64,000 bases of DNA from Candidatus Hydrothermarchaeum profundi (GTDB lineage: Archaea > Hydrothermarchaeota > Hydrothermarchaeia > Hydrothermarchaeales > Hydrothermarchaeaceae), in NCBI GenBank assembly GCA_002011125.2, contig MTMF02000008.1, positions 1-64,000 of the forward strand, written 5' to 3'. This document shows, in pieces, positions 32,041 through 41,299 of this stretch. A model generated the notes under the pieces. That model saw nothing but the letters and a program-made list of their open reading frames with translations. It was not told the DNA's origin and ran no database searches. Position 1 is the stretch's first letter, and each line of letters opens with the position of its first letter. The position numbers were made by a program, and so were the translations under genes.

Positions 32041-32080
32041 TTTTTTGGAATTTTTTACAAAAAAAAGCTTTTATATTTTG
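32041..32080 (+). promoter_or_regulatory. promoter of the Rieske/cyt b/NXR operon with A8 tract and TATA, degenerate version of the moe/nap operator
   Basis: TTTTTTGGAATTTTTTACAAAAAAAAGCTTTTATATTTTG; C-A8-G and the TATA are at the same spacing as in the 19.65 kb and 24.2 kb promoters; TATA is about 30-40 nt from the ATG. Confidence 0.65.
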
Positions 32081-32108
32081 ATTGATCGAAAAAAAGCAGT
32101 GAATATCC

Positions 32109-32642
32109 ATGGATGATGAAATAGCGCATAAATCAGACAGGATGTCGGTCTCTAGAAGGAATTTCCTGAGAACTATTGGCTGGGGAAGTATAGTTGCCTT
32201 CTTGAGCGGTTCCCTTTTGGCTGTTGTGAGATATTTATTTCCAAAGGTTTCTTATGAGCCTTCTCCCTCTTTTAAAGTGCAGACACCTGAAGATTATGAG
32301 ATTGGGACAGTAGTTGTTGATAAACCTCACAAGGTTTTCATAGTACGTGAAGAAAATATAATATACGCTCTTATTGCGGTTTGTACCCATCTTGGATGTA
32401 CGCCCCGATGGTTTCCGGATGAAGGAATTTTCAAATGCCCTTGCCATGGAAGCAGATTTTATAAGAATGGTATTAATTTCTATGGTCCTGCGCCTAGACC
32501 ATTAGACAGGGCTTTCATTACGTTAGCTCCCGATGGCAGGATTTTGATAGATACGAGTAAAAAATTTAGTTCTGATGGCAGATCTTATGGTGAGGGATAT
32601 TTAGGAGACTGGAAAGACCCTAGATCGTATTTAGAAGTGTGA
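32109..32642 (+). CDS. Rieske [2Fe-2S] protein, Tat-exported
   Basis: [12 protein letters not shown] Tat motif; [10 protein letters not shown]...CPCHGSRF. Confidence 0.93.
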   Translation: MDDEIAHKSDRMSVSRRNFLRTIGWGSIVAFLSGSLLAVVRYLFPKVSYEPSPSFKVQTPEDYEIGTVVVDKPHKVFIVREENIIYALIAVCTHLGCTPRWFPDEGIFKCPCHGSRFYKNGINFYGPAPRPLDRAFITLAPDGRILIDTSKKFSSDGRSYGEGYLGDWKDPRSYLEV

Positions 32643-32643
32643 T

Positions 32644-33366
32644 GTGATCTTTATGGGCTGGATTAAAAAAATAAAAGAAAGCAGGGTGTGGAAATCCTAT
32701 TTTAGGGAAGAGTATGATGACACTTCTCGTGGAAGGACAAGAAGGATCCTCAGTAATGTTTGGTTCCACATACATCCTGCAAAAATTTCAAAAAAAGCTA
32801 TAAATCCGTCATATACTCTTTGTCTTGGGGGAATTTCATTTCTTTTATTTATTATTCTTACAGTAAGCGGTATCCTTTTGATGTTTTATTACGTCCCAGA
32901 TGTTAATAGAGCTTACGATGACATGCTTGATTTAGAGACAGTGGTGCCATTTGGTATTCCTTTAAGAAACATACACAGGTGGGCTGCCCATGGGATGATC
33001 ATAGCAGTTGTTGGCCATATGTGCCGAGTATTCTTTACTGGAGCTTATAAGCCTCCGAGAGAGTTTAATTGGGTTGTTGGAGTTTCTCTTTTATTACTTA
33101 CACTTCTATTGAGTTTTACTGGATATTTACTCCCCTGGGATCAATTGGCTTATTGGGCTATTACCGTTGGAACAAATATAGCCTCTTATGCACCTGTTGT
33201 GGGGCCAAAAATTAGATTTCTCCTTCTTGGGGGAAATACAGTAGGACAAAACGCTTTAATCCGTTTCTATGTGCTTCATGTAATCCTTCTACCTACGCTA
33301 ATGATGTTGCTTATGATTCTCCATTTTTGGAGAGTGCGAAAAGATGGCTTTTCTAGGGGACTATAA
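32644..33366 (+). CDS. cytochrome b (b6-like N-terminal part) of a Rieske/cyt b complex
   Basis: Four-TM core with [39 protein letters not shown] and [15 protein letters not shown]. Confidence 0.92.
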   Translation: MIFMGWIKKIKESRVWKSYFREEYDDTSRGRTRRILSNVWFHIHPAKISKKAINPSYTLCLGGISFLLFIILTVSGILLMFYYVPDVNRAYDDMLDLETVVPFGIPLRNIHRWAAHGMIIAVVGHMCRVFFTGAYKPPREFNWVVGVSLLLLTLLLSFTGYLLPWDQLAYWAITVGTNIASYAPVVGPKIRFLLLGGNTVGQNALIRFYVLHVILLPTLMMLLMILHFWRVRKDGFSRGL

Positions 33367-33378
33367 GGAGGAAGATTA

Positions 33379-33831
33379 ATGGATAAAGAGGAAAAGACAG
33401 AGGCAAGGGTGCATACCTGGCCGCATTTAATGGCTAGGGAATTTATAGTAGCTCTGGCGTTAACTGTTTTCCTAATGGGCATATCGCTTGTCTTTAATGC
33501 TCCATTAGAAGAACATGCTAATCCTGAGATTACACCTAATCCTGCTAAAGCTCCTTGGTATTTCTTGGGCGTACAAGAACTGGTTTCATATGACGCATTT
33601 TTAGGTGGTGTGCTAATTCCGACACTGATTGTTTTAGCATTATTTGCTACGCCCTATATTGATAAAAATCCAAGGGGAGTTGGAATATGGTTTTCAAGAG
33701 AGAGAAAACTCGCTATACTCCTCTTTGCATTGTTGGTGATAATCTGGACGATATTAATAATAATTGGGGTTTATTTCAGAGGTCCGGAGTGGAGATGGTT
33801 CTGGCCGTGGGAATCTTGGGAGATCACATGA
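33379..33831 (+). CDS. cytochrome b C-terminal part (subunit IV-like)
   Basis: PNPAKAPWYFLGVQELVSYDAFLGGVLIPTL; three TM. Confidence 0.85.
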   Translation: MDKEEKTEARVHTWPHLMAREFIVALALTVFLMGISLVFNAPLEEHANPEITPNPAKAPWYFLGVQELVSYDAFLGGVLIPTLIVLALFATPYIDKNPRGVGIWFSRERKLAILLFALLVIIWTILIIIGVYFRGPEWRWFWPWESWEIT

Positions 33832-33840
33832 GGTGAAAAA

Positions 33841-34857
33841 ATGAGGATGCTTACATTATTTGTTGTTCTCAGTATGGGATTACTTGCCGTCTTTGCAATC
33901 GGTGTTTATAAAGAAGTATCTCCTGAGTGGAAAAAATATCAAATTGAATATTATGAGGAGCTTAAAAGTGACCTGGAGTCTAAATATAATAATGTTATAG
34001 ATCCTGGCGAAAAAGAAAGACTTAGAATGCAGTTAGAAGCTCTTAAAGAAGAAAAAATTGGGGTAAAACAGATTCTATTGCGTAATAGAGAAGTAGATCG
34101 TTGTCCAACATGTCATATAGATCTAAATACGCTTGCGAATAAGCATCCTACTTCAAAGCATTTTCCTTTTGATATTTATGGTTGCACTGTATGTCATGGT
34201 GGTGAGGGCAGAGCCCTAGATGAAGAGGAAGCCCATAAAGGAATATATGCGACAAAGGCTGATATGTGGTGGCGTTTGAGGGATTCAGAAACTATCTTTA
34301 ACTTTTGGAAGCAACTTGCAATTCTGACTCCTCCTCAAGAGATAGGTAGACAGAAAGAAAAGGAAATGCTTGACTTCCGTGAGTTCACAATTACTGGAGA
34401 AAAAGCTAAGTATTATGGTACGGAGAGCTGTTTGAAATGTCATAAGGATCTTGCTAGCAATCATATTGAAAGATGGGGGAAAACTAAGTTTAAAACGATG
34501 GAAATAGTGAAAAACTCTATTGATTTTATTGAAGGGGATCAAAGTTACAAGGAGCAATGCTATCGGTGTCATACGACTGGCTATGACGAAGATACAGGAA
34601 ATTATAAAGAGGAAGGAGTAAGGTGCGAAGCTTGCCATGGTCCTGGAGAAGTATATTACTATTTGATGAATATAGGCAAATATCGAGAAGCCTCTGAGAT
34701 CGCTATGATAGGGGTAGACTATAATGTGTGTTTTAATTGTCATACTGCTAGGCGACATGAAATGCGGTTTGGAGTCTTTGAAAAAGGTGACTATCAGGGC
34801 GACTGGTATTGGCATGGGTATGATACTATTAATGAAAATAGACAGGAGGAAGATTAA
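33841..34857 (+). CDS. hexaheme cytochrome c, N-terminally anchored
   Basis: Six CxxCH: CPTCH, CTVCH, CLKCH, CYRCH, CEACH, CFNCH; hydrophobic N-terminus. Confidence 0.87.
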   Translation: MRMLTLFVVLSMGLLAVFAIGVYKEVSPEWKKYQIEYYEELKSDLESKYNNVIDPGEKERLRMQLEALKEEKIGVKQILLRNREVDRCPTCHIDLNTLANKHPTSKHFPFDIYGCTVCHGGEGRALDEEEAHKGIYATKADMWWRLRDSETIFNFWKQLAILTPPQEIGRQKEKEMLDFREFTITGEKAKYYGTESCLKCHKDLASNHIERWGKTKFKTMEIVKNSIDFIEGDQSYKEQCYRCHTTGYDEDTGNYKEEGVRCEACHGPGEVYYYLMNIGKYREASEIAMIGVDYNVCFNCHTARRHEMRFGVFEKGDYQGDWYWHGYDTINENRQEED

Positions 34858-36173
34858 TGCCTGAGGTATACAATTGGCAACTCGGGAGGAAAATGAAGTT
34901 TCCTTTTCAGGAAGCTTATCCAAAAAAACAATTTGCATTTGTTTTCAATCTTAACCGTTGTATAGCTTGTCAGACTTGTACAATGGCATGCAAATCTACT
35001 TGGACCTTCAGCAAGGGTCAAGAGTTTATGTGGTGGAATAATGTTGAAACAAAGCCTTATGGGGGTTACCCACAGCACTGGGATATAAAACTCCTTAAAA
35101 TGCTTGATGAGTCTCATAAGAAAATGGGAAGAAAGCCTATTTGGAAAAGTGAGATGGAGAAGGGTACTGCCCGGCCTTATGGAGTTTATGAAGGTTTGAC
35201 TATATTTGAAGCTCTCCCGGGGGAATCCACACCGATGGGTTTTACTCCTAGCGAAGTAGCATTGGGTTACTTACCTGGCGATAAAGAATGGCGGTTCCCA
35301 AATATTTTTGAAGATTCTCCTTATGGGCCACTAGGAAAAAGAAATGCATTCGTGCATTCGAAGGGTACCTCTTTGCCTGAGCATGAGCACTGGTTTTTCT
35401 ACCTTCCACGCTTATGTAATCATTGTACTTATCCTGCTTGTCTTGCTGCCTGCCCACGCAAAGCGATCTACAAGCGGGAGGAGGACGGTATTGTTCTGAT
35501 TGACCAAAAACGTTGTAGAGGATATAAAAAATGCGTTGAAGCATGTCCTTATAAAAAACCAATGTTCCGGTCTGCGACTAGGGTAAGTGAGAAATGTATC
35601 GCATGCTATCCTAGGATTGAAGGGAAAGATCCATTGAGTAATGGAAAACCAATGGAAACTAGGTGCATGACCGCATGCGTAGGTAAGATCCGAATTCAGG
35701 GGCTTGTTGATATAGATTCTAATGGGGTTTGGAAAAAAGATCCCCAAAATCCTATTTATTTCTTAGTGCATGTTGAGAAGGTTGCGCTACCCCTTTATCC
35801 TCAATTTGGTACTCTTCCCAATGGATATTATATCCCCCCCAGGTGGGTGCCTAGGAAGTATCTCTATCAAATGTTCGGTCCCGGTGTAGATGAAGCGATA
35901 GAAAGGTATACGGCTCCTTCTAGGGATCTTCTAGGTTTGTTGCAACTTTTCAGAACTACTCAAAAAATCATATTCAAATTTGAGGTACAAAAAACTGGGG
36001 AAAAAATCTATGAAACAACAATCAATGGCAAAAAATGGGCGATGTATAATGACAGGGTTATCGGTTATGATAAAGACGGAGAAATAGTCGTCGATACAAA
36101 GGTTCTAGAGCCTATTTTTGAAAGAAAACAGAAGGATCAGTTTGGTTATTATAAGCATTATAATTCAATTTAA
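34857..36173 (+). CDS. NXR/pNar-clade iron-sulfur beta subunit (NxrB/NarH-like)
   Basis: MPEVYNWQLGRKMKFPF...CIACQTCTMACKSTWTFSKGQEFMWWNNVETKPYGGYP; CNHCTYPACLAACPRKAIYKR; CRGYKKCVEACPYKKPMF; SEKCIACYPRIEGKDP. Strongly resembles nitrite-oxidoreductase beta subunits. Confidence 0.88.
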   Translation: MPEVYNWQLGRKMKFPFQEAYPKKQFAFVFNLNRCIACQTCTMACKSTWTFSKGQEFMWWNNVETKPYGGYPQHWDIKLLKMLDESHKKMGRKPIWKSEMEKGTARPYGVYEGLTIFEALPGESTPMGFTPSEVALGYLPGDKEWRFPNIFEDSPYGPLGKRNAFVHSKGTSLPEHEHWFFYLPRLCNHCTYPACLAACPRKAIYKREEDGIVLIDQKRCRGYKKCVEACPYKKPMFRSATRVSEKCIACYPRIEGKDPLSNGKPMETRCMTACVGKIRIQGLVDIDSNGVWKKDPQNPIYFLVHVEKVALPLYPQFGTLPNGYYIPPRWVPRKYLYQMFGPGVDEAIERYTAPSRDLLGLLQLFRTTQKIIFKFEVQKTGEKIYETTINGKKWAMYNDRVIGYDKDGEIVVDTKVLEPIFERKQKDQFGYYKHYNSI

Positions 36174-36182
36174 GGTGGTAAG

Positions 36183-36908
36183 ATGGATATAGTATCAATT
36201 AAGGCATTGGCTCGGAGTGTTATATATAAGCATCTTTCCTTATCTTTTCTTTATCCTGATTTAGAGTTTTATGAATTATTAAAAAATAGGATGTTTATAA
36301 AACGAATTCGGGATGCTTCTACGCTTTTAAAAAACGGAAAAGAATTAGAAAAGGGACTGAGGATGTTAGAAGAAAATGTTAAAAACCTAACATTTACATC
36401 GTTACAAGCTGAGCATCGTGTGATTTTCAGTAATATACCCTCAAATGAGTGTCCCCCTTACGAAGCCGAATACGGGACAGCTCACATTCACCAGAAAACA
36501 AAAGAGTTAGCTGATGTTTCAGGATTCTACAAGGCTTTCGGTTTAAACCCTTCAAATAAAATAGGGGAGCGATTTGATCATATTTCAGTAGAGTTTGAAT
36601 ATATGCATTTCTTAACATATGGAGAAGCTTATGCTCGAGATAAGAATGATGCAAATATGGTGGAAATTTATGTTTCGACACAGAGAAAATTTGTAGAAGA
36701 GCACATTGGAAAATGGGTGCCTGTGTTTTTGAGGTTGCTAAAAAAGAAAGCCAGAAAAGGATTTTACAATGCGCTCGTTGTGTTTGCATCTGATTTTGTA
36801 TCTTATGAAATTTCACTATTAGGTGTCAATCCAGAGGAAGTTGGTAAGCCTGAGATTTCGTCATTAGCTATGGAAGATGAATGTTTTTCGTGCGGGTCTT
36901 GTGGGTGA
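36183..36908 (+). CDS. TorD/NarJ-like molybdoenzyme chaperone
   Basis: 241 aa helical; FSNIPSNECPPYEAEYG and DHISVEFEYMHFLTYGEAYA; C-terminal CFSCGSCG. Confidence 0.82.
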   Translation: MDIVSIKALARSVIYKHLSLSFLYPDLEFYELLKNRMFIKRIRDASTLLKNGKELEKGLRMLEENVKNLTFTSLQAEHRVIFSNIPSNECPPYEAEYGTAHIHQKTKELADVSGFYKAFGLNPSNKIGERFDHISVEFEYMHFLTYGEAYARDKNDANMVEIYVSTQRKFVEEHIGKWVPVFLRLLKKKARKGFYNALVVFASDFVSYEISLLGVNPEEVGKPEISSLAMEDECFSCGSCG

Positions 36909-36913
36909 TAAAG

Positions 36914-37825
36914 ATGGAGATAAAATATGACTCTAGGCTTGTGGAGAATGTTGTAGTAGAAATAATTCGTCGAAAGGAAAAAGAGGGAGATTATGAACTT
37001 AGTGAATATTATCATCGAATCGCGGACCAAATTTACGATGCTCCAAAAAAAGATAGAGAAGATGAATTTAAAAAACTTCATCTAAGCATTTTCATGCGAT
37101 TAGGCTTAAATGAGGTTATAAACGAAGTAGTTGGAGAATTTCCGCAGTTGAGCAAAATAGATGAAATGGTGATATTGGAGGCTAATACCACAGAGGAAGC
37201 AGATTTACTAGTTAGTGAGAAAGGACAAAAAAGAATAGTAATAAAACTTCCTCCAGAAGGATTTCTCAGTTCACATCTTCTTTCTAGGTTTATGCGTCAT
37301 GAACTTATGCATATATCGGATATCCTTGATGAGGAGTTCGGTTATAAAAAAGAAAAATTTTCTAATTCTTTAGCAAATGAAATCGTGATTAAAGAGAAAT
37401 ATAAGTTACTCTGGGATATTTATGTAGACTCTCGTTTAATCTCATGTGGAAAAGAAACGATAGCTGATAAAAGTTTACGATATAAGGAATTCAATAAGAT
37501 TTTTCAAAAAATTCCAGAGGAGTACAGAGAAAGAGTCTTTAACTCTCTTTGGAATTCTAAGAAGTTAACTCATAATGAAATCTTAAGTTTATCGAAAGAA
37601 CCGCGGAAACTCCTTGAAAGGTCTGGTATAAGTTCCAAGGGAATTCTCTTAAGAGGTACACCATGTCCCCTCTGCGGATTTCCCACATATAATTGGTTTG
37701 AAAATCTAAGCGAATTTCGAGATGTTATAGCTGCTATAAAAGAAGACTTTCCGGAGTGGGACCAGGATGATGGAGCTTGTGATAGATGCGTGGAATTGTA
37801 TAGTTTGCAAGTTAGGGGGTTCTAA
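36914..37825 (+). CDS. unrecognised protein with HExxH (RHELMHISDILDEEFG) and C-terminal zinc ribbon; putative molybdoenzyme accessory factor
   Basis: SRFMRHELMHISDILDEE; CPLCGFPTYNW...CDRCVEL; lies between the chaperone and catalytic subunit genes. ATG at 36914 preferred over 36881. Confidence 0.6.
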   Translation: MEIKYDSRLVENVVVEIIRRKEKEGDYELSEYYHRIADQIYDAPKKDREDEFKKLHLSIFMRLGLNEVINEVVGEFPQLSKIDEMVILEANTTEEADLLVSEKGQKRIVIKLPPEGFLSSHLLSRFMRHELMHISDILDEEFGYKKEKFSNSLANEIVIKEKYKLLWDIYVDSRLISCGKETIADKSLRYKEFNKIFQKIPEEYRERVFNSLWNSKKLTHNEILSLSKEPRKLLERSGISSKGILLRGTPCPLCGFPTYNWFENLSEFRDVIAAIKEDFPEWDQDDGACDRCVELYSLQVRGF

Positions 37826-37848
37826 AGTTGAAAAAGGAGGCTAAAGAA

Positions 37849-40800
37849 ATGGCATTAACTAGAAGAAAATTTTTAAAGATGAGTGTAGCAACCGCTGCAG
37901 CAGCTATGGGATTAGGGAAAAAAGGGCTATCTTTAACCATTCTTGAACCTGTACGGGTTGATAATCCATTAGAGTCTTATCCAGATAGAAACTGGGAGAA
38001 AGTTTACCTTGATCAATATAAATATGATTCTACCTTCACCTACATATGTTCTCCAAATGACACTCATGCTTGCAGAGTTAAAGCCTTCGTTAGAAATGGA
38101 GTGATAGTGAGGGTAGAGCAAAACTATGACGTGCAGAAATATAAGGATCTATATGGAAATCAAGCAACAGTGCATTGGAATCCTAGAATGTGTCTCAAAG
38201 GATACACATTTCACCGCAAGGTATATGGGCCCTATCGCCTTAAAAAGCCCTTGATAAGGAAAGGGTGGAAGGAGTGGGCGGACGATGGTTTTCCTGAACT
38301 TACTCCAGAGAATAAGAAAAAATATAAATTTGATTCTAGGGGAACTGATGAACTTCTTCAGATAGACTGGGAAAGCGCATTTGAATATGCAGCTAGGGGG
38401 ATCATAGCCATAGCAAAGAGATACAGCGGGGAAGAAGGAGCTAAAAAATTATTAGCTCAAGGATATGCACCAGAAATGGTAAAGGAGATGGGGGGGGCTG
38501 GAACTAGGACTATAAAATGTCGTGGAGGAATGGGTCTTTTAGGCGCCATAGGAAAATACGGGATGTATAGGTTTTCCAACATGTTGGCATTACTGGATTC
38601 TCATATTCGGGGCGTCGGTCCAGATGAAGCCAAAGGCGGACGCAATTGGGATAATTATACATGGCATGGTGATCAGGCTCCTGGTCATCCGTGGGTACAT
38701 GGTTTGCAGACAAGTGAATGTGATTTCAATGACTTGAGAAATTCAAAGCTTCACATAGCTGTTGGTAAAAACCTAGTAGAAAATAAAATGCCTGAATCTC
38801 ATTTCTTCATAGAACTAATCGAACGAGGTGCCAAGGTCGTTGTTATATCACCGGACTATTGTGCTCCTAATACAAAAGCAGATTATTGGATACCAGTGAG
38901 ACCTAATTCAGACACGGCTTTATTCTTAGGGATTACTAAAATATTGATGGATAACAAGTGGTATGATGAAAAATTTGTTAAAAAATTCACTGACTTCCCG
39001 TTGCTTGTTAGAACTGATACACTAAAGAGGCTGAGAGCTGACGAGGTATTTCCAAATTATGTGAACCAAGATATTTCCAATGGCGTAATGATGAGGGTCA
39101 TGGGGTTAACAAAGGAACAAAGGGATAAAATAGGAGATAGAGTGATATGGGACAAAAATACTAATGGACTCAAAGCCATATCCCCTGAGGACGTGGGTAA
39201 AAAACTTGAAGAGAAAAACATCGATCCTGACTTAGAGTGGAAGGGCAAGGTAAAACTCGTTGATGGATCTGAAGTAGAAGTAATGACTCTCTGGGAGATG
39301 TACAAAGTTCATTTAAGAGACTATGATATCGATACAGTAGCTGAAATAACACAAGCCCCAAAAGATCTAATTATGAAATTAGCAAAGGACATTGCTACAA
39401 TTAAGCCTGTGGCTATACATGTTGGTGAAGGAATAAATCATTGGTTCCATGCAACAGAGGTCAATAGAGCTACATATCTCCCTCTTATGTTAACAGGTAA
39501 TATAGGAATCCATGGTGCAGGAAGTCATACTTGGGCAGGAAATTACAAGGCAGCTTTATGGCAGGGAAGTTCATGGTCTGGTCCTGGATTTCTTGGTTGG
39601 ATTAAAGAAGATCCGTTTAATCCTAACTTAGATCCTAATGCAAAGGCAAAGGACTTAAAAATAAGGGGCACCGTCAAGGGAGAGGCAATTGCTTATTGGA
39701 ACCATGGCGACACACCTCTGGTAGTAGAGACACCGAAATATGGTAGGAAAGTGTTTACAGGCAAAACAGCTATGCCTACGCCAACAAAGGTTATCTGGAC
39801 TACAAATGTCAATTTGTTAAACAACGCAAAACACGCCTATGACATGCTTTTCAATGTAAATAATAATGTTGAGCTTATAATGCAAAATGAGATTATAATG
39901 ACCTCTAGTGTAGAATACGGAGATATAACTTTTCCAGCTAACTCTTGGGTTGAATCACAGGCATATGAGGTACATGTAAGTTGTTCTAATCCTTTTCTAC
40001 AAATTTGGAAAGGAGGAATAAAGCCCCTCTATGATTCTAAGGACGATGTCAGAATATTAGCAGAGGTAGCTAGGGCAATTGGCCGAGAACTTAATGACAA
40101 GCGCTTCGAAGATTACTGGAAGTTTGCACTAGAGGGGAGGGAAGAGGTATATATAAATCGCTTACTTGACGGTTCTGCAACAACCCATGGATATACAGTG
40201 GAGGATATCATAGCAGGAAAATATGGAGAGCCTGGAGCAGCTTTAATGTTATTTAGGACTTATCCTAGAGTTGCATTTTATGAACAAATTCATGATAGCT
40301 GGCCATTTTACACGGATACAGGAAGGCTACATGCCTACTCAGATATCCCAGAAGCAATTGAATATGGAGAAAATTTTGTGGTACATAGAGAAGGACCAGA
40401 AGCAACCCCATATCAACCAAATGTAATAGTAAGCAATAACCCCTATATTCGTCCTGATGATTACGGCTTGCCTGACGATGCTAAACACTGGGATGAGCGC
40501 ACAGTGTTGAATAAAAAGATGCCATGGAGTAAAGTAAAAAACACAAAGAACTTCCTCTGGGAAAAAGGCTATAAATTTTATTGCATTACCCCCAAGACTC
40601 GACATCGTGTGCATTCTTCGTGGAGTGATGTTGACTGGCATATGATATGGGATTCTAACTTTGGGGATCCTTATAGGATGGATAAACGAACTCCTGGTGT
40701 TGGCGAACATCAGATCCATATTAATCCTATTGCTGCTAGGGACTTGGGATTAAATGATGGAGACTATGTTTATGTGGACGCTAATCCAGCGGACCGACCA

Positions 40801-41295
40801 TATCGTGGTGCTAAAAGCAATGACCCAAGATATAGGGTGGCGAGAGCCATGCTCAGAGTTAAGTATAACCCTGCGTTTCCTTATCACTTTACAATGATGA
40901 AGCATGGAGCTTTTATAGCTACCGAAAAAAGCGTGGATGCTCATGAAACTCGCAGCGATGGACGTGCCTTATCCAAGGGCACTGGATATCAGGCAAACTT
41001 CAGATATGGTAGCCATCAAAGTATTACTCGCGACTGGTCAATGCCGATGCATCAGACCGATTCTCTTTTCCATAAAAAGAAGGCCGTTATGGGTTTCATG
41101 TTTGGTAGCGAGTCTGATAATCACGCTATAAATACAGTTCCAAAAGAGACCTTAGTGAAAATATCTAAAGCAGAAGACGGAGGTCTAGGTGGAATAGGAA
41201 TCTGGGAACCAGCTACTACAGGTTTTTCTCCAGCTAATGAGAGTGAGTTTATGAAAAAATACTTGAGGGGGGATCTAATAAATGTTAAGAGGTGA
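37849..41295 (+). CDS. NXR/pNar-clade molybdopterin catalytic subunit (NxrA/NarG-like, type II DMSO reductase family), Tat-exported
   Basis: TRRKFLKMSVATAAAAMG; YICSPNDTHACRVKAFVRNGVIVRVEQNYDVQKYKDLYGNQATVHWNPRMCLKGYTFHRKVYGPYRLKKPLIRKGW; SECDFNDLRNSKLHIAVGKN (putative Asp Mo ligand). AAGGAGG is 7-8 nt upstream of ATG 37849. Confidence 0.87.
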   Translation: MALTRRKFLKMSVATAAAAMGLGKKGLSLTILEPVRVDNPLESYPDRNWEKVYLDQYKYDSTFTYICSPNDTHACRVKAFVRNGVIVRVEQNYDVQKYKDLYGNQATVHWNPRMCLKGYTFHRKVYGPYRLKKPLIRKGWKEWADDGFPELTPENKKKYKFDSRGTDELLQIDWESAFEYAARGIIAIAKRYSGEEGAKKLLAQGYAPEMVKEMGGAGTRTIKCRGGMGLLGAIGKYGMYRFSNMLALLDSHIRGVGPDEAKGGRNWDNYTWHGDQAPGHPWVHGLQTSECDFNDLRNSKLHIAVGKNLVENKMPESHFFIELIERGAKVVVISPDYCAPNTKADYWIPVRPNSDTALFLGITKILMDNKWYDEKFVKKFTDFPLLVRTDTLKRLRADEVFPNYVNQDISNGVMMRVMGLTKEQRDKIGDRVIWDKNTNGLKAISPEDVGKKLEEKNIDPDLEWKGKVKLVDGSEVEVMTLWEMYKVHLRDYDIDTVAEITQAPKDLIMKLAKDIATIKPVAIHVGEGINHWFHATEVNRATYLPLMLTGNIGIHGAGSHTWAGNYKAALWQGSSWSGPGFLGWIKEDPFNPNLDPNAKAKDLKIRGTVKGEAIAYWNHGDTPLVVETPKYGRKVFTGKTAMPTPTKVIWTTNVNLLNNAKHAYDMLFNVNNNVELIMQNEIIMTSSVEYGDITFPANSWVESQAYEVHVSCSNPFLQIWKGGIKPLYDSKDDVRILAEVARAIGRELNDKRFEDYWKFALEGREEVYINRLLDGSATTHGYTVEDIIAGKYGEPGAALMLFRTYPRVAFYEQIHDSWPFYTDTGRLHAYSDIPEAIEYGENFVVHREGPEATPYQPNVIVSNNPYIRPDDYGLPDDAKHWDERTVLNKKMPWSKVKNTKNFLWEKGYKFYCITPKTRHRVHSSWSDVDWHMIWDSNFGDPYRMDKRTPGVGEHQIHINPIAARDLGLNDGDYVYVDANPADRPYRGAKSNDPRYRVARAMLRVKYNPAFPYHFTMMKHGAFIATEKSVDAHETRSDGRALSKGTGYQANFRYGSHQSITRDWSMPMHQTDSLFHKKKAVMGFMFGSESDNHAINTVPKETLVKISKAEDGGLGGIGIWEPATTGFSPANESEFMKKYLRGDLINVKR

Positions 41296-41299
41296 ACTC

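Noticed and set aside
33366-34859. identical GGAGGAAGATTAATG start contexts at 33379 and 34857
   Set aside because: Explained by strong Shine-Dalgarno sequences; too short to imply a special mechanism.
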